The position numbers were made by a program, and so were the translations under genes. Shown one piece after another: positions 15,595 through 24,004 of a DNA stretch of 64,000 nt (within the stretch, counting starts at the first letter, position 1; each line of letters begins with the position of its first letter). The DNA comes from Halarsenatibacter sp964630835 (GTDB taxonomy: Bacteria; Bacillota; Halanaerobiia; Halanaerobiales; Halarsenatibacteraceae): the NCBI GenBank assembly GCA_964630835.1, contig CAZVZM010000001.1:1-64000 (forward strand). Direction: 5' to 3'. The notes under the pieces are model-generated. The model was not told the origin of the DNA and searched no databases. It saw only the letters and a program-made list of their open reading frames with translations.

Positions 15595-16572
15595 TCAAAT
15601 GTCAAGTTCAAAGAGTGCAGCCAGCATATTCACCATTTCCTGCGTTCCTGTCTGATTTTTTTTCTGCAGTTTGCCCTGCAACCCTATTTTTTTTGTGTTA
15701 TTATCATCTGATTTATTAACTTTATTAACAGGCTTCTCACTTTTATCGCTTTCTCTCATTTCTCTTTTTAGATTCACTATGGGATCATTAAGGAGCTTTT
15801 TTACTATCTGACCCGCCATCTCCGCAATTATCTCTCGCTCTTCCTCTTCAAAACTCCTTTTCTCACCATCCCTTAAGCGCTTTAGCCGGGCCATGCCTTC
15901 CTCCAATTCCTGGCTCTTTATCTCCTCCCCCTTCCTCTTAAGCGCTTTGATCAGAGGAACGGCCTTTCTTTCCCGCCGCCATTGAAAAAATTCTTTTAGC
16001 TCATCATCAATAATTTTTTCCACCTCTTCAGAGGTGGAGTCAGAGGGATAATCCTGGTCCTGCTGACAGCCTATATCTGTCTCAGTCCTTGCTCGCTTGC
16101 CGGCGCGCAGAGCCCGGCTGCAAAGCTCATGTAAAAGGGTATCGCAGCCGCCATATTCCACCGAGTTATTATATGCTTTTTTTACCTGAGAAAGGACCTC
16201 ATCCTCCCCCTTTTTGCGGGATTCCAGGCCGCAGGCTATAGAAAATAGATGCTCCGCAGCATTAAAATTTTCACGGAGCTTAAAACCCTCATTAAACTCC
16301 CGGGGATCCATCGCTTTATCTTCAAGATAGTTTTTCGCTTTTTTTACAGCCCTTTCCCCCCCGGCTCTGGAGACAGAGGTCAGGAAAAATTCACAGCGAT
16401 CACAGGTGGCAAGAAAAAGACAGCCACCTTTATGCTCGCGGATAAAATCTTCAAGGATATTTTTTCTTTCCTCTTCATTGAGAGGAAATAGCTGCCTCAC
16501 ATCACTCTTTATATTGCTGTGATTGATGCCGGCACAGATAAGGTTCAGTGCTTCTGCGTCCTCAGATCCCAT
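15595..16572 (-). CDS. glutamyl-tRNA reductase-like protein lacking the NADPH-binding domain
   Basis: A 325-residue protein. Residues about 8-165 match the catalytic domain of HemA: LICAGINHSNIKSDVRQ, FLATCDRCEFFLTS (family form STCNRTEIY, catalytic Cys kept), AEHLFSIACGLESRKKGEDE and ALRAGKRARTETDIG. The sequence then jumps straight to the C-terminal dimerisation helices (FFQWRRERKAVPLIKALKRK, QIVKKLLNDPIVNLKRE) and the typical last residues MLAALFELDI, with a polar insert before them. The roughly 150-residue Rossmann domain expected between them is absent. ATG 16572 is preferred because GGAGGT lies 7 nt upstream. It may bind Glu-tRNA without reducing it. No other haem genes are nearby. Confidence 0.75.
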   Translation of the reverse strand: MGSEDAEALNLICAGINHSNIKSDVRQLFPLNEEERKNILEDFIREHKGGCLFLATCDRCEFFLTSVSRAGGERAVKKAKNYLEDKAMDPREFNEGFKLRENFNAAEHLFSIACGLESRKKGEDEVLSQVKKAYNNSVEYGGCDTLLHELCSRALRAGKRARTETDIGCQQDQDYPSDSTSEEVEKIIDDELKEFFQWRRERKAVPLIKALKRKGEEIKSQELEEGMARLKRLRDGEKRSFEEEEREIIAEMAGQIVKKLLNDPIVNLKREMRESDKSEKPVNKVNKSDDNNTKKIGLQGKLQKKNQTGTQEMVNMLAALFELDI

Positions 16573-16764
16573 GATTTTACCTCCGATCATAAATTGGGTA
16601 AAGTTTAATGCTGTCCTGATCAATTTTATTCTGGACCCGCCTGGATTATCCTGCCTGCAGCTGTATTCACCTGTTATTATTGGCTGAATTTTATTTATGT
16701 CAGTTTATTTTGTTTTAAAAATAATTTTTAGAATACGCAAACATTCTTTATTGAGGCAGGAGAT

Positions 16765-16792
16765 TTGAAAATAATATTGAATGATTTATGAT
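16765..16792 (+). promoter_or_regulatory. probable promoter of the rhodanese gene
   Basis: TTGAAA (16765-16770) and TATGAT (16787-16792) with a 16-bp spacer, about 75 bp ahead of the start codon, in an AT-rich gap between divergent genes. Confidence 0.45.
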
Positions 16793-16866
16793 GTGAAGAA
16801 ATTGGACATTTGAAAATTGCATATTTAAAATTACAAAATTCCTATCGAAAGAGGGGGTATTTTAAA

Positions 16867-17307
16867 ATGAAAAAGAAAATTTTAGTTCCGGCTATTGCTG
16901 CTCTCATGGTCATGTCTTTATCTTTCGCGGTTTCCGCAGAAGTCCTGGAGGGACCGGAATTTGTAGGTGAGCTTGAGGAAGAGCTGGAAAGAGAAATGGG
17001 CGTAATGGAGCTGCAAATGGATCTGGATATGGGAGAAGAATACATCATTCTGGATGTACGCTCAGGCGCTGAAAGGGAAGAGGGCTACATACCTGATTCT
17101 CAATATGTTAATTTCGGACAGCTATTTTTCCGGATTGGAGATATCGTGGAGGACCCCGATGAGGAGTTCATAGTTGCATGTCAATCCGGAGCACGCTCGG
17201 TTATCGCTGCGGTGCTGCTTCAGGATATGGGCTATAAACCTATAAATCTGGAAGGCGGCTTTATGGCCTGGGATGAGGCAGGCTATGAGGTAGAACAACC
17301 CGATTAA
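16867..17307 (+). CDS. exported rhodanese-like sulfurtransferase
   Basis: A 146-residue protein. The N-terminus is a signal peptide: KKK, a hydrophobic core (LVPAIAALMVMSLSFAV) and a likely cleavage after VSA. The rest is one rhodanese domain with EYIILDVRSGAEREEGYIPD, the active-site loop VACQSGARS with the persulfide-carrying Cys, and the closing LEGGFMAWDEAGYEV. It should move sulfane sulfur outside the membrane. ATG 16867 follows AGAGGGGG; an earlier in-frame ATG at 16810 would add a non-signal leader. A terminator follows. Confidence 0.85.
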   Translation: MKKKILVPAIAALMVMSLSFAVSAEVLEGPEFVGELEEELEREMGVMELQMDLDMGEEYIILDVRSGAEREEGYIPDSQYVNFGQLFFRIGDIVEDPDEEFIVACQSGARSVIAAVLLQDMGYKPINLEGGFMAWDEAGYEVEQPD

Positions 17308-17351
17308 TACAGACCACCGCAAAATAGTACAGCCCGAACAAATTAGAAATC

Positions 17352-17390
17352 AGCCGGTGTCCCGGAAAGGACGCCGGCTTCAATTATTTT
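17352..17390 (+). terminator. Rho-independent terminator of the rhodanese gene
   Basis: AGCCGGTGTCC (17352-17362) pairs with GGACGCCGGCT (17369-17379) with one G-T pair, followed by a T-rich stretch ending TATTTTTAT. It lies 45 bp after the stop codon. Confidence 0.75.
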
Positions 17391-17577
17391 TATCTATTTG
17401 AGCTGAAAGTCAAACTTTAGCACAAACAAAAACACAAACAAAAAAAATGTCAGATAAGACATTTTAACATAAATTTTTAGCTCTGAATGTAAAATATATT
17501 ACTGTAAACCAGCAATATTTAAGAGATAATCATATATGAAATACCGGTCTTAACCGGTTAAAAAACTCCCCTACTGC

Positions 17578-17600
17578 TACCCCGCCTACCCGGCGGGGTA
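17578..17600 (-). terminator. GC-rich hairpin after the small acidic gene
   Basis: TACCCCGCC (17578-17586) pairs perfectly with GGCGGGGTA (17592-17600). It lies 18 bp beyond the stop of the minus-strand gene at 17618; the first T-run on that strand is about 12 nt further. A T-rich stretch also follows on the plus strand, so it may work in both directions. Confidence 0.55.
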
Positions 17601-17617
17601 TCTTATTTTTATATATT

Positions 17618-17884
17618 TTACATATTTTGAAAGTAATCATCCTCCGTAAAACTCTGCTGCCTGCTTTCCCTAAAGCTTTCCGGACCCTCTTCATCGGCCT
17701 CATCAAAGCTGTGCTCTTCCTCTCTTTCCTCCAGCTCCCTCTCAATATCATTTAACCTGTTGATAATTTCTTCCAGCTGAAAATAGAGATCATCCTGCTC
17801 CTTGTCGATCTGTTCTACAGCTTTTTCCAGCTCAATCCTGCCGTCTCTGATGAGATATATGATTGATCTCTCTTCCTGTATCAT
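17618..17884 (-). CDS. small acidic coiled-coil protein of unknown function
   Basis: An 88-residue protein that is almost entirely charged helix: RSIIYLIRDGRIELEKAVEQ, then YFQLEEIINRLNDIERELEE, followed by an acidic disordered tail. The spacing of hydrophobic residues suggests a coiled coil. GGGAG lies about 10 nt before the ATG; a small hairpin (GAGGAAGCTCCTC) sits just upstream and could affect translation. No family recognised. Confidence 0.55.
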   Translation of the reverse strand: MIQEERSIIYLIRDGRIELEKAVEQIDKEQDDLYFQLEEIINRLNDIERELEEREEEHSFDEADEEGPESFRESRQQSFTEDDYFQNM

Positions 17885-18174
17885 GGCATTCGCTCCCAGA
17901 GGAGCTTCCTCCTTTCAATCTAATTTATTTTCACAGTTTCTAATGGCATTTATGATTATAACAATATGCTGCTCCAATGAAAAGTGAGGTATAAAGATTT
18001 CTCCAAAATCGCAGTTGAGAAAAGATACTATATACAGGAAACTATAGCTGGTGGGGAGAAAAATCTGATGTTGAGAAGAACAAAATATTATTTTTCTCGC
18101 AATGTGACAAACCGGCGGCAATTAGTTATAATGTTTATCGATGCATTAATTTACGAAGGGAGCGTATTTAAAAC

Positions 18175-19437
18175 ATGTTCAGCGTACTTACACAGAAATT
18201 AAGCGATCTGAAGCTTAAATTTTTACTGCTTTTGGGAAGCGGCTACATGGCTTCTTTTTTGTGCATACAGGGCATACAGTCCCTGATGCCTTTCATCCAA
18301 TCCGAATTTGGAATAAGCAGAACTCAGGCCGGTCTATATTCCACCTCGCTCTTTATCACCGCAACGATCATCGCGGTTTTCAGCGGGGGCATTGTAGACA
18401 GAATTGGCTCCAGAAAAGGCCTCATAATTGGGGTTTCGAGCCTGGGAGTAATTATGCTCCTCCACGGTTTTGCCCCTTTTTATTCCCTGATATTGGTTTT
18501 GGCCCTGCTGGCGGGTCTGGGGTTCAGCATAATCACGCCGGCTGTAAATAAAGCTTTAATGTATGAGGTTGCCCCCTCGCGCCGGGCGGTATCTATGGGA
18601 ATAATGCATTCCGGAAGCGGAGTAGGTGGTTTTGCCGGAGCCACTCTCCTGCCCATTCTGGCCGGGTTTTTCGGCTGGCGCCCGGCAATCATACTTGCCG
18701 GGGGAATGAGCATTATCACCGGATTGATCGTTTCAAGGCGGTACAATGTAAACGGCAGCACTGCCGCCCCGGAAGATAATGCAGGAGAAAATACCCGGTC
18801 CGGCTTTTGGACACAGTTTAAAAACATATTAAAAAACGAACAGCTCATGCTGGCCTGCAGTCTGGGACTGGTTTTTGGGCTGGCGGTGGGAGCTATACCC
18901 GCCCATTACACACTATATTTAACTCTAGATCTTCAATATTCAGAGGCGATGGCCGGATTTGCTCTCGGACTGGCCCAGCTGGGCGGAATTTTCGGCCGCA
19001 TTCTCTGGGGCTGGGTAAGCGATGTTCCCCTTAAGGGAGATAGAAAAAATGCCTTTATGTTGATTATGGTGGCAATAGTGAGCCTAAAACTCATAAATGC
19101 CTTTGGCGGCGATATGCTTTCATCCCACCCTCTATTTATGCTTGCAGTTTCCCTGCTTCTGGGAGTATCGGCCCTTGGCTGGAGCGGACTATTTTTTACA
19201 GTGGTTAGCGAGAGGGCCACAGCAGAGCAGACCGGGCTGGCCTCAGGAGTATCTCTGGTTTTCCTGCGCCTTGGCGTGGTTATAGGGCCAATCCTGTTTG
19301 GATATCTTGGCGATATCTTCGAACATTACCATCGAAGCTGGCTTTTGCTGGCCGGGCTTGTGTTTGCCTCCGGGCTGATTTATTATCTGCTGCAGAGCAG
19401 AAAAGACAGTGAGATGGAAGAGATAGATGGAGGATAA
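18175..19437 (+). CDS. major facilitator superfamily transporter
   Basis: A 420-residue integral membrane protein with about twelve hydrophobic segments in two halves separated by a polar loop (about residues 190-220, NGSTAAPEDNAGENTRSG). The MFS signature is visible after helix 2 as GGIVDRIGSRKGL, and its counterpart in the second half as GRILWGWVSDVPLKGDRKN. The fold resembles organic-anion or nitrate/cyanate-type carriers (AVSMGIMHSGSGVGGFAGA), but the substrate cannot be read. It stands alone between the acidic small gene and mobB. Confidence 0.8.
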   Translation: MFSVLTQKLSDLKLKFLLLLGSGYMASFLCIQGIQSLMPFIQSEFGISRTQAGLYSTSLFITATIIAVFSGGIVDRIGSRKGLIIGVSSLGVIMLLHGFAPFYSLILVLALLAGLGFSIITPAVNKALMYEVAPSRRAVSMGIMHSGSGVGGFAGATLLPILAGFFGWRPAIILAGGMSIITGLIVSRRYNVNGSTAAPEDNAGENTRSGFWTQFKNILKNEQLMLACSLGLVFGLAVGAIPAHYTLYLTLDLQYSEAMAGFALGLAQLGGIFGRILWGWVSDVPLKGDRKNAFMLIMVAIVSLKLINAFGGDMLSSHPLFMLAVSLLLGVSALGWSGLFFTVVSERATAEQTGLASGVSLVFLRLGVVIGPILFGYLGDIFEHYHRSWLLLAGLVFASGLIYYLLQSRKDSEMEEIDGG

Positions 19438-19455
19438 AGCCTGATCTCATCCCGC

Positions 19456-19501
19456 CTGCAGCATGCATCCAGCCTTTTATTTTCCAGCATGTATGCTGCA
19501 G
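19456..19501 (+). terminator. long hairpin after the MFS gene
   Basis: CTGCAGCATGCAT (19456-19468) pairs with ATGTATGCTGCAG (19489-19501) with one mismatch. No good T-run follows on either strand, so it may be a weak terminator or an mRNA-stabilising hairpin between the convergent MFS and mobB genes. Confidence 0.4.
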
Positions 19502-19581
19502 CCTTAATCTAACACCTTTGAATCTATCAAATCGATTACACTTCCACCAGCGCCATCTTTCAGAGGCCGACTTTAATAGCT

Positions 19582-20109
19582 TTAAGAGCTAGATATATAT
19601 TTTTTCTCCAGAAGAGAGGCCACCCTGTCTATTTCCTCCGGTGAAAATATATCCTCTTCATTCCCCTCATTTTCCTCATTTATCACGGTGGTGACAAGAT
19701 CATCCCCTTCATCACAGAGCTCGCTGTCATGAATTCCGGGACGAAACACTTCAATTTTGGGCTTATCGCCGGATTTATAACCTTCGGTAAGCACAATATC
19801 CACATCGTCGATATAATGCTGGCGCAGTTCATCCAATCTGTGATCTCTGTTTACATCCTTAATGAGCGCCAGCTTCTCCGGCGAGGAGATCAAAACCATA
19901 TCTGCTCCTGCCTGCTTGTGTCTCCAGGTATCCTTGCCCGGTTTATCGATATCAAAGCCATGCACATCGTGTTTTACGGTGCCCACACTGTATCCCTTTT
20001 CCTTTAGTCTGGCAATTAATTTTTCTAGAAACGTTGTTTTGCCGCTGCCGCTCTTTCCCACTACTGATATAATTGGAATGTTTCTTTCTTTCTCATTTTT
20101 CTCGGACAA
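19582..20109 (-). CDS. mobB: molybdopterin-guanine dinucleotide biosynthesis protein B
   Basis: A 175-residue P-loop GTP-binding protein that assists formation of the Mo-bis-MGD cofactor. It opens IPIISVVGKSGSGKTTFLEK (Walker A), followed by GYSVGTVKHDVHGFDIDKPG and VDIVLTEGYKSGDKPKIEVF, all typical of MobB. The start is set at TTG 20109 because AGGAGGG lies 6 nt upstream and the family N-terminus follows immediately. Its start overlaps the end of mobA by 17 bp. The pair implies molybdo-enzymes such as formate dehydrogenase or an arsenate/selenate-type reductase elsewhere. Confidence 0.85.
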   Translation of the reverse strand: MSEKNEKERNIPIISVVGKSGSGKTTFLEKLIARLKEKGYSVGTVKHDVHGFDIDKPGKDTWRHKQAGADMVLISSPEKLALIKDVNRDHRLDELRQHYIDDVDIVLTEGYKSGDKPKIEVFRPGIHDSELCDEGDDLVTTVINEENEGNEEDIFSPEEIDRVASLLEKKYISSS

Positions 20110-20722
20110 AATTATCCCTCCTGTTGATATAGTCCGGCAGGACTTTTTCTCTCGCCCTGCGCAGTTCGCTGCGGGTGTTGATATTGTAAAAGAGATGCGG
20201 TTCACCAAACAATTTCTGAACTTTTTCCGGGGGGACCCTTTCAACTTTAACCTCATTAAAAAAAGCAATTATCTGTTTTTCCCCTGTCTCAATCCGGGCC
20301 TCTATGGCCGGAATACAGCTTCTGCAGTAAACGGCTGCCAGAGGCTCCATCAGCCCCTCCTCATTATCAGGAATTAGCACATCTCCACTGCATTTTTCGA
20401 GCATCCACCGGGCCATCTCCGGAAGCAAAAAGGGCATGTCGCAGGCCATAAAAAAATTGCAATCCCTGTCAGCGTTTTTTAGGCCGGTATATATCCCTCC
20501 CAGGGGCCCGGCCCGGCATATGTCCTCCAGGATTTCCACATTATAGTCGGAATAATTCTCCCTTTTTCGGGCAATTATCTTCACATTTTTCCGACCAAAT
20601 TTTTCTGCAAATCTCTCTATCAAAAATTCGAGCATGGACATCCCCTGATAGAAGTCAATTTGCGCTTTATCTCCTCCCTCCATGCGGGTGCTGCTCCCTC
20701 CGGCCAGTATATGTATCGTCAT
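20093..20722 (-). CDS. mobA: molybdenum cofactor guanylyltransferase
   Basis: A 209-residue nucleotidyltransferase that adds GMP to molybdopterin. The N-terminal HILAGGSSTRMEGGDKAQI is the GTP-binding loop, followed by AGPLGGIYTGLKNA, FFMACDMPFLLP (metal-binding Asp) and EPLAAVYCRSCIPAI. The end FYNINTRSELRRA matches the family C-terminus (NINTPEDL). It is translated first in a two-gene operon with mobB. Confidence 0.88.
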   Translation of the reverse strand: MTIHILAGGSSTRMEGGDKAQIDFYQGMSMLEFLIERFAEKFGRKNVKIIARKRENYSDYNVEILEDICRAGPLGGIYTGLKNADRDCNFFMACDMPFLLPEMARWMLEKCSGDVLIPDNEEGLMEPLAAVYCRSCIPAIEARIETGEKQIIAFFNEVKVERVPPEKVQKLFGEPHLFYNINTRSELRRAREKVLPDYINRRDNFVREK

Positions 20723-20996
20723 TTTGCTGCCTCCTTAACATTTATTTTTCACCACTTCAGTTGATTGCTTCTATTTGAGCTCATTTTAACTTTTGCGGAG
20801 ACGACTGTCCACATTATAACAGAAGATATCACACCTGGCAATATTTAAGTAACCCATCGGTTTTCAGCAGGAGCCTTTTCAGATAATCATATCATATATT
20901 TTAAAATTATATCCAGAATAAAGCCCAGCTTTTTCATTTAATTAAAGCATATATTTAAATTTATTAAGATTAATATTAAATATTTTAATATTGCCC

Positions 20997-21025
20997 TTGA
21001 CATTTTTGATTTTAGGGTGTATAAT
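20997..21025 (+). promoter_or_regulatory. perfect consensus sigma-A promoter
   Basis: TTGACA (20997-21002), a 17-bp spacer and TATAAT (21020-21025) match consensus at every position. This is the strongest promoter I see in the window. It drives a short unit that encodes a 37-residue peptide and ends at the terminator at 21371. The DNA from 20723 to 20996 upstream is AT-rich with nothing else apparent. Confidence 0.85.
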
Positions 21026-21094
21026 GAATTCAGAAGTTGAAGAGAGGAAAACCTTAAAGAACAAGATTAAAAGGTGAAAAAGGAGGTTAAAATC

Positions 21095-21208
21095 ATGTTA
21101 GCATTTAACTTAGGCCAGGTACAAAAAGAGTATCTTTCCACCCGCGAAAACCGCAGAGGCAGCAAAGGCGAGCGAAAGTTTCAGCAGTTAAGAGATGACG
21201 CCATATAA
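21095..21208 (+). CDS. 37-residue small protein, unknown
   Basis: ATG 21095 is preceded by AAGGAGG at 7-nt spacing and by a perfect promoter. The peptide begins MLAFNLGQVQKEYLSTRENR, continues RGSKGERKFQ and ends with the codons for LRDDAI before TAA. It is basic in the middle and has no membrane segment. The start and expression signals are far better than chance. Function unknown; it may be a small regulator, a highly expressed stress peptide, or the coding part of a dual-function RNA. Confidence 0.65.
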   Translation: MLAFNLGQVQKEYLSTRENRRGSKGERKFQQLRDDAI

Positions 21209-21272
21209 TCTCATATAATCAAAAATAATCCGTGAATATATCCTGAATATAATTAATTTTTGGGGCAAACGA

Positions 21273-21341
21273 ATGCGCCAGATAAAACTTGAAAGGATGA
21301 ACAATAATGAGAATGCTTTTAGGGAGTATATACTAATATGA
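21273..21341 (+). CDS. possible second 22-residue peptide in the same transcript
   Basis: ATG 21273 begins MRQIKLERMNNNENAFREYI and ends at TGA 21341. A GGGG run lies 7 nt upstream, which is a weak ribosome site. Support is only its location between the strong promoter and the terminator; it could be chance. Confidence 0.2.
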   Translation: MRQIKLERMNNNENAFREYILI

Positions 21342-21370
21342 CTGCTGAAAATAGCTGCCAAAACAAAAAG

Positions 21371-21422
21371 CCTTCCCCTTACTTTAGCTCGCCATCCAGC
21401 CGGGGAAGGCATTATTTATTTT
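21371..21422 (+). terminator. Rho-independent terminator of the small-peptide unit, bidirectional with rplI
   Basis: GCCTTCCCC (21371-21379) pairs perfectly with GGGGAAGGC (21403-21411), followed by ATTATTTATTTT. An A-rich stretch on the other side (21361-21370) makes it usable for the convergent minus-strand rplI operon too. Confidence 0.8.
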
Positions 21423-21582
21423 CATAACTTTTATTTTATAAAATTTTTTCTTTTCGCTAACTCTCTCTTCATGAAAAATTTTCGGTGACTCTCTTCTTTA
21501 CATCTTTTTAATTTACATAATCGATATATTTTTTTATAAGTTTACTTCATATTAAATTTTTTCTCAACTTTAGACTTTTTTC

Positions 21583-22044
21583 TCAACCTTCCTCGGTCTC
21601 TTTCTCGGGCACAACATTTATTGTTACCACGCCTTTTACATCTTTATAAAGCTTTATGGGCACATCATACTCACCCAGCTCTTTAATATTATCCTCCAGC
21701 TCAACATTGCGTCTGTCTATTTCGTAACCTGCTTCGGAAAGAGTTTCTTCAATATCCTGAGTTGTTACTGAACCGAAGAGCCTGTCCTGTTCACCGGCTC
21801 TCACAGAAATTGTAAAGGTTTCCTCGGCCAGCTGTTCTGCCATCTTTTCTGCCTCTTCTCTCTCTTCGGCCTTTTGTTTTCTGATCGCCCTCTGTCTTTC
21901 CTTTATCTGCTGAACCTTACCCTCTGTGGCCATTTCAGCCATCCCCTGAGGTATCAGGTAGTTGCGGCCATAACCATCGGCTACTTCAACAACTTCACCA
22001 GCTTCACCCAGATTCTCAACGTCTTCCTTAAGAATTATCTTCAT
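21583..22044 (-). CDS. rplI: 50S ribosomal protein L9
   Basis: A 153-residue protein of the large subunit. The N-terminal rRNA-binding half shows VENLGEAGEVVEVADGYGRN then YLIPQGMAEMATEG, followed by the long connecting helix and the C-terminal domain (RLFGSVTTQDIEETLSEAGY). ATG 22044 follows GGAGG by 8 nt and gives the usual start MKIILKEDV. It is the last gene of the rpsF-ssb-rpsR-yybS-rplI cluster. Confidence 0.93.
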   Translation of the reverse strand: MKIILKEDVENLGEAGEVVEVADGYGRNYLIPQGMAEMATEGKVQQIKERQRAIRKQKAEEREEAEKMAEQLAEETFTISVRAGEQDRLFGSVTTQDIEETLSEAGYEIDRRNVELEDNIKELGEYDVPIKLYKDVKGVVTINVVPEKETEEG

Positions 22045-22184
22045 CTGCATATCCTCCTTTCCCTCATCTAGCAAAAATACTTCAACTTTCAGGGTTTTGC
22101 ATGGAATAATTTGGTATAAAGAACTCACATCAAAATAGCTTAGATATGTTTTTAGATATGTTTGATGTGAGTGTAATGTCAAAT

Positions 22185-23183
22185 TCAACGGGTATACTTT
22201 ATTTTTCGAAAATCGAGCCATATATCGAGAAGCCCGGCAACTATTAACAGCAGGGGAAATACAGGTATCAAAACTACCGCCATGATATAAAGCCACCCGT
22301 ACATTCTGGAACCCGTTTTTTTTCGCACAAAATACAGGCCTGCGGCAAACCCCTGCAAAAAGACCGAAAAAAGCCCCAGGGCTGCCAGATTGAACATAAT
22401 TGTATTACCTCTGAACAAAAGTCCCAGGACCACCACCAATGAAACGATCCCGGCAGGAAAGTGCCACCTCGCCACGGATTTATAGGTCGGCACATTAATG
22501 TCTTTAATTTTGAGAAACCAGTGAACAAAATAATAATTTAATATCCCGGTTACGATGCCGGAAATCATTAGTATCGAAGGAAGAAGCTGAACAATCATTC
22601 GCATCTGCATCTCCAGCATTGGAGATAATTCCTCTCCAATCAGTGGCTCTGCAGCTTCTCTGATCAGGTCGGTCAAACTCGCTTCAAGACTCTGGGGAGT
22701 GCCTAAAATCAAAACCGAAGCAAGCACAAGGTTGGAAATAACAGCCGCAGCCACTGTCATGAGCAAAATTCGCCGGGCTTGAAACTTCTCCAGAAGCGCT
22801 GAAGCCATGACAAAGCCGATAAAGCCAAAACCTGCCACTGTAACCAGGCTCAAAAGCGGGTTAAATACCAGGCCATTAATTAAAGCAGCAATTACAATCA
22901 TGAAGCCCGCCCGGCGCATTCCCTGGCGCAGGGCAAGATAGACCACCGGCAGCGGCCATATAACGACAACAGCCAGGGTAAATACCGGCAGAACCATATT
23001 CAAAAAAGAGAGACCGAGCACAGCCAGAAGACAGAAAATAAAAAGCCGCCGGCTTTCATCCCTATCCGGTTGAAATCCTGGCTCTGATTTCTGTCCTGTT
23101 TCCGGTTCTTCCTCACCCACCCCTTCTAATCTATCATCATTATTTTCGTTTTTTTTATCATTTCCTGAGCCGGAGTGTTTCAC
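22185..23183 (-). CDS. YybS-type (DUF2232) polytopic membrane protein
   Basis: About 332 residues. An acidic, disordered N-terminus (NDKKNENNDDRLEGVGEEEP) is followed by about eight hydrophobic segments, first LFIFCLLAVLGLSFLNMVLP, and a short cytosolic basic C-terminus. Position between rpsR and rplI and the topology match Bacillus YybS. The best start is GTG 23183, 9 nt after GGAGA; the ATG at 23192 almost touches the ribosome site. Both starts fall inside or beside a perfect parS site. Function is unknown. Confidence 0.75.
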   Translation of the reverse strand: MKHSGSGNDKKNENNDDRLEGVGEEEPETGQKSEPGFQPDRDESRRLFIFCLLAVLGLSFLNMVLPVFTLAVVVIWPLPVVYLALRQGMRRAGFMIVIAALINGLVFNPLLSLVTVAGFGFIGFVMASALLEKFQARRILLMTVAAAVISNLVLASVLILGTPQSLEASLTDLIREAAEPLIGEELSPMLEMQMRMIVQLLPSILMISGIVTGILNYYFVHWFLKIKDINVPTYKSVARWHFPAGIVSLVVVLGLLFRGNTIMFNLAALGLFSVFLQGFAAGLYFVRKKTGSRMYGWLYIMAVVLIPVFPLLLIVAGLLDIWLDFRKIKYTR

Positions 23184-23191
23184 GTGAAACA
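23176..23191. promoter_or_regulatory. parS centromere site (perfect)
   Basis: The 16-bp palindrome TGTTTCACGTGAAACA matches the bacterial parS consensus at every base. It overlaps the start of yybS. ParB loads here and spreads for chromosome segregation; it is about 18 kb from oriC. Confidence 0.92.
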
Positions 23192-23271
23192 TTCTCCTTC
23201 CACAGATGGGGAAAAGCGGGGATGAGCCCCGCCCCGCCTGATTTGAGCCCCCGGAATCAATCTTTGCAAAA

Positions 23272-23484
23272 TCAATCTTTAACGTAAGGAAGCAGAGCAA
23301 GCTGACGCGATCTTTTTATTGCTTTAGTTAGTTCCCGCTGATGCACAGCACAGTTACCTGTGATTCTGCGGGGAATTATTTTGCCTCGATCATTGACAAA
23401 ACGATTTAAAGTTCCTGTATCTTTATAATCTACACCTCTTTCATTGGCACAAAAATAACAGGATTGATTTGTTCCTCGGGCCAT
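23272..23484 (-). CDS. rpsR: 30S ribosomal protein S18
   Basis: A 70-residue protein with the family core YKDTGTLNRFVNDRGKIIPR and RITGNCAVHQRELTKAIKRS. The N-terminus SCYFCANE keeps a CxxC pair of the zinc-binding type. AAGGAGGG precedes ATG 23484. It lies between ssb and yybS in the standard order. Confidence 0.93.
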   Translation of the reverse strand: MARGTNQSCYFCANERGVDYKDTGTLNRFVNDRGKIIPRRITGNCAVHQRELTKAIKRSRQLALLPYVKD

Positions 23485-23523
23485 AAGATATCCCTCCTTC
23501 TAAAATAGATTACCGCATTTATA

Positions 23524-23982
23524 TCAAAATGGCACTTCAAAGTCATCGTCATCGAGCATATCAGCCGCAGGGGAAGGTTCGCTGGTCTCAGAAGCTTCCT
23601 GTTTTTGCCCCTGATTTTGCGGTTCTTTAACCTGTGATTCGCGAGATATATCTCTATCGGCATCCTCCGGCCAGTCCAAAAATTTAACATCCCTGGCTAC
23701 AATTTCCGGATTTATATAAGTTCTATCTTCGCTCTGGCTCTTTCGAATCTGCAGCCTGCCGCTGACGGCGACCATCCTGCCTTTACCCAGATGCTGCGCG
23801 CAGGTTTCCGCCAGTTTTCTCCACGTAACAATAGGAATGAAGTCAGTATCCGTTTCTCCCTGGCGATTTGTAAAATCTCGTTCGACAGCCAGGGTGAAAT
23901 TGCTCACCGGGGTGCCGCTGCTGGTATACCTGAGCTCGGGATCCTCAACCAGCCTGCCGATAAGTACCACTTTATTCAGCAT
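23524..23982 (-). CDS. ssb: single-stranded DNA-binding protein
   Basis: A 152-residue OB-fold protein that coats single-stranded DNA. It starts LNKVVLIGRLVEDPELRYTS and contains SNFTLAVERDF and FIPIVTWRKLAETCAQHLGK. A low-complexity linker (about 108-140) leads to the acidic tip MLDDDDFEVPF, the docking peptide for repair and replication partners. It lies between rpsF and rpsR, and S6-SSB-S18 co-expression is the rule in Firmicutes. Confidence 0.93.
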   Translation of the reverse strand: MLNKVVLIGRLVEDPELRYTSSGTPVSNFTLAVERDFTNRQGETDTDFIPIVTWRKLAETCAQHLGKGRMVAVSGRLQIRKSQSEDRTYINPEIVARDVKFLDWPEDADRDISRESQVKEPQNQGQKQEASETSEPSPAADMLDDDDFEVPF

Positions 23983-24004
23983 TTAAACCACCACCGATTA
24001 TAAA

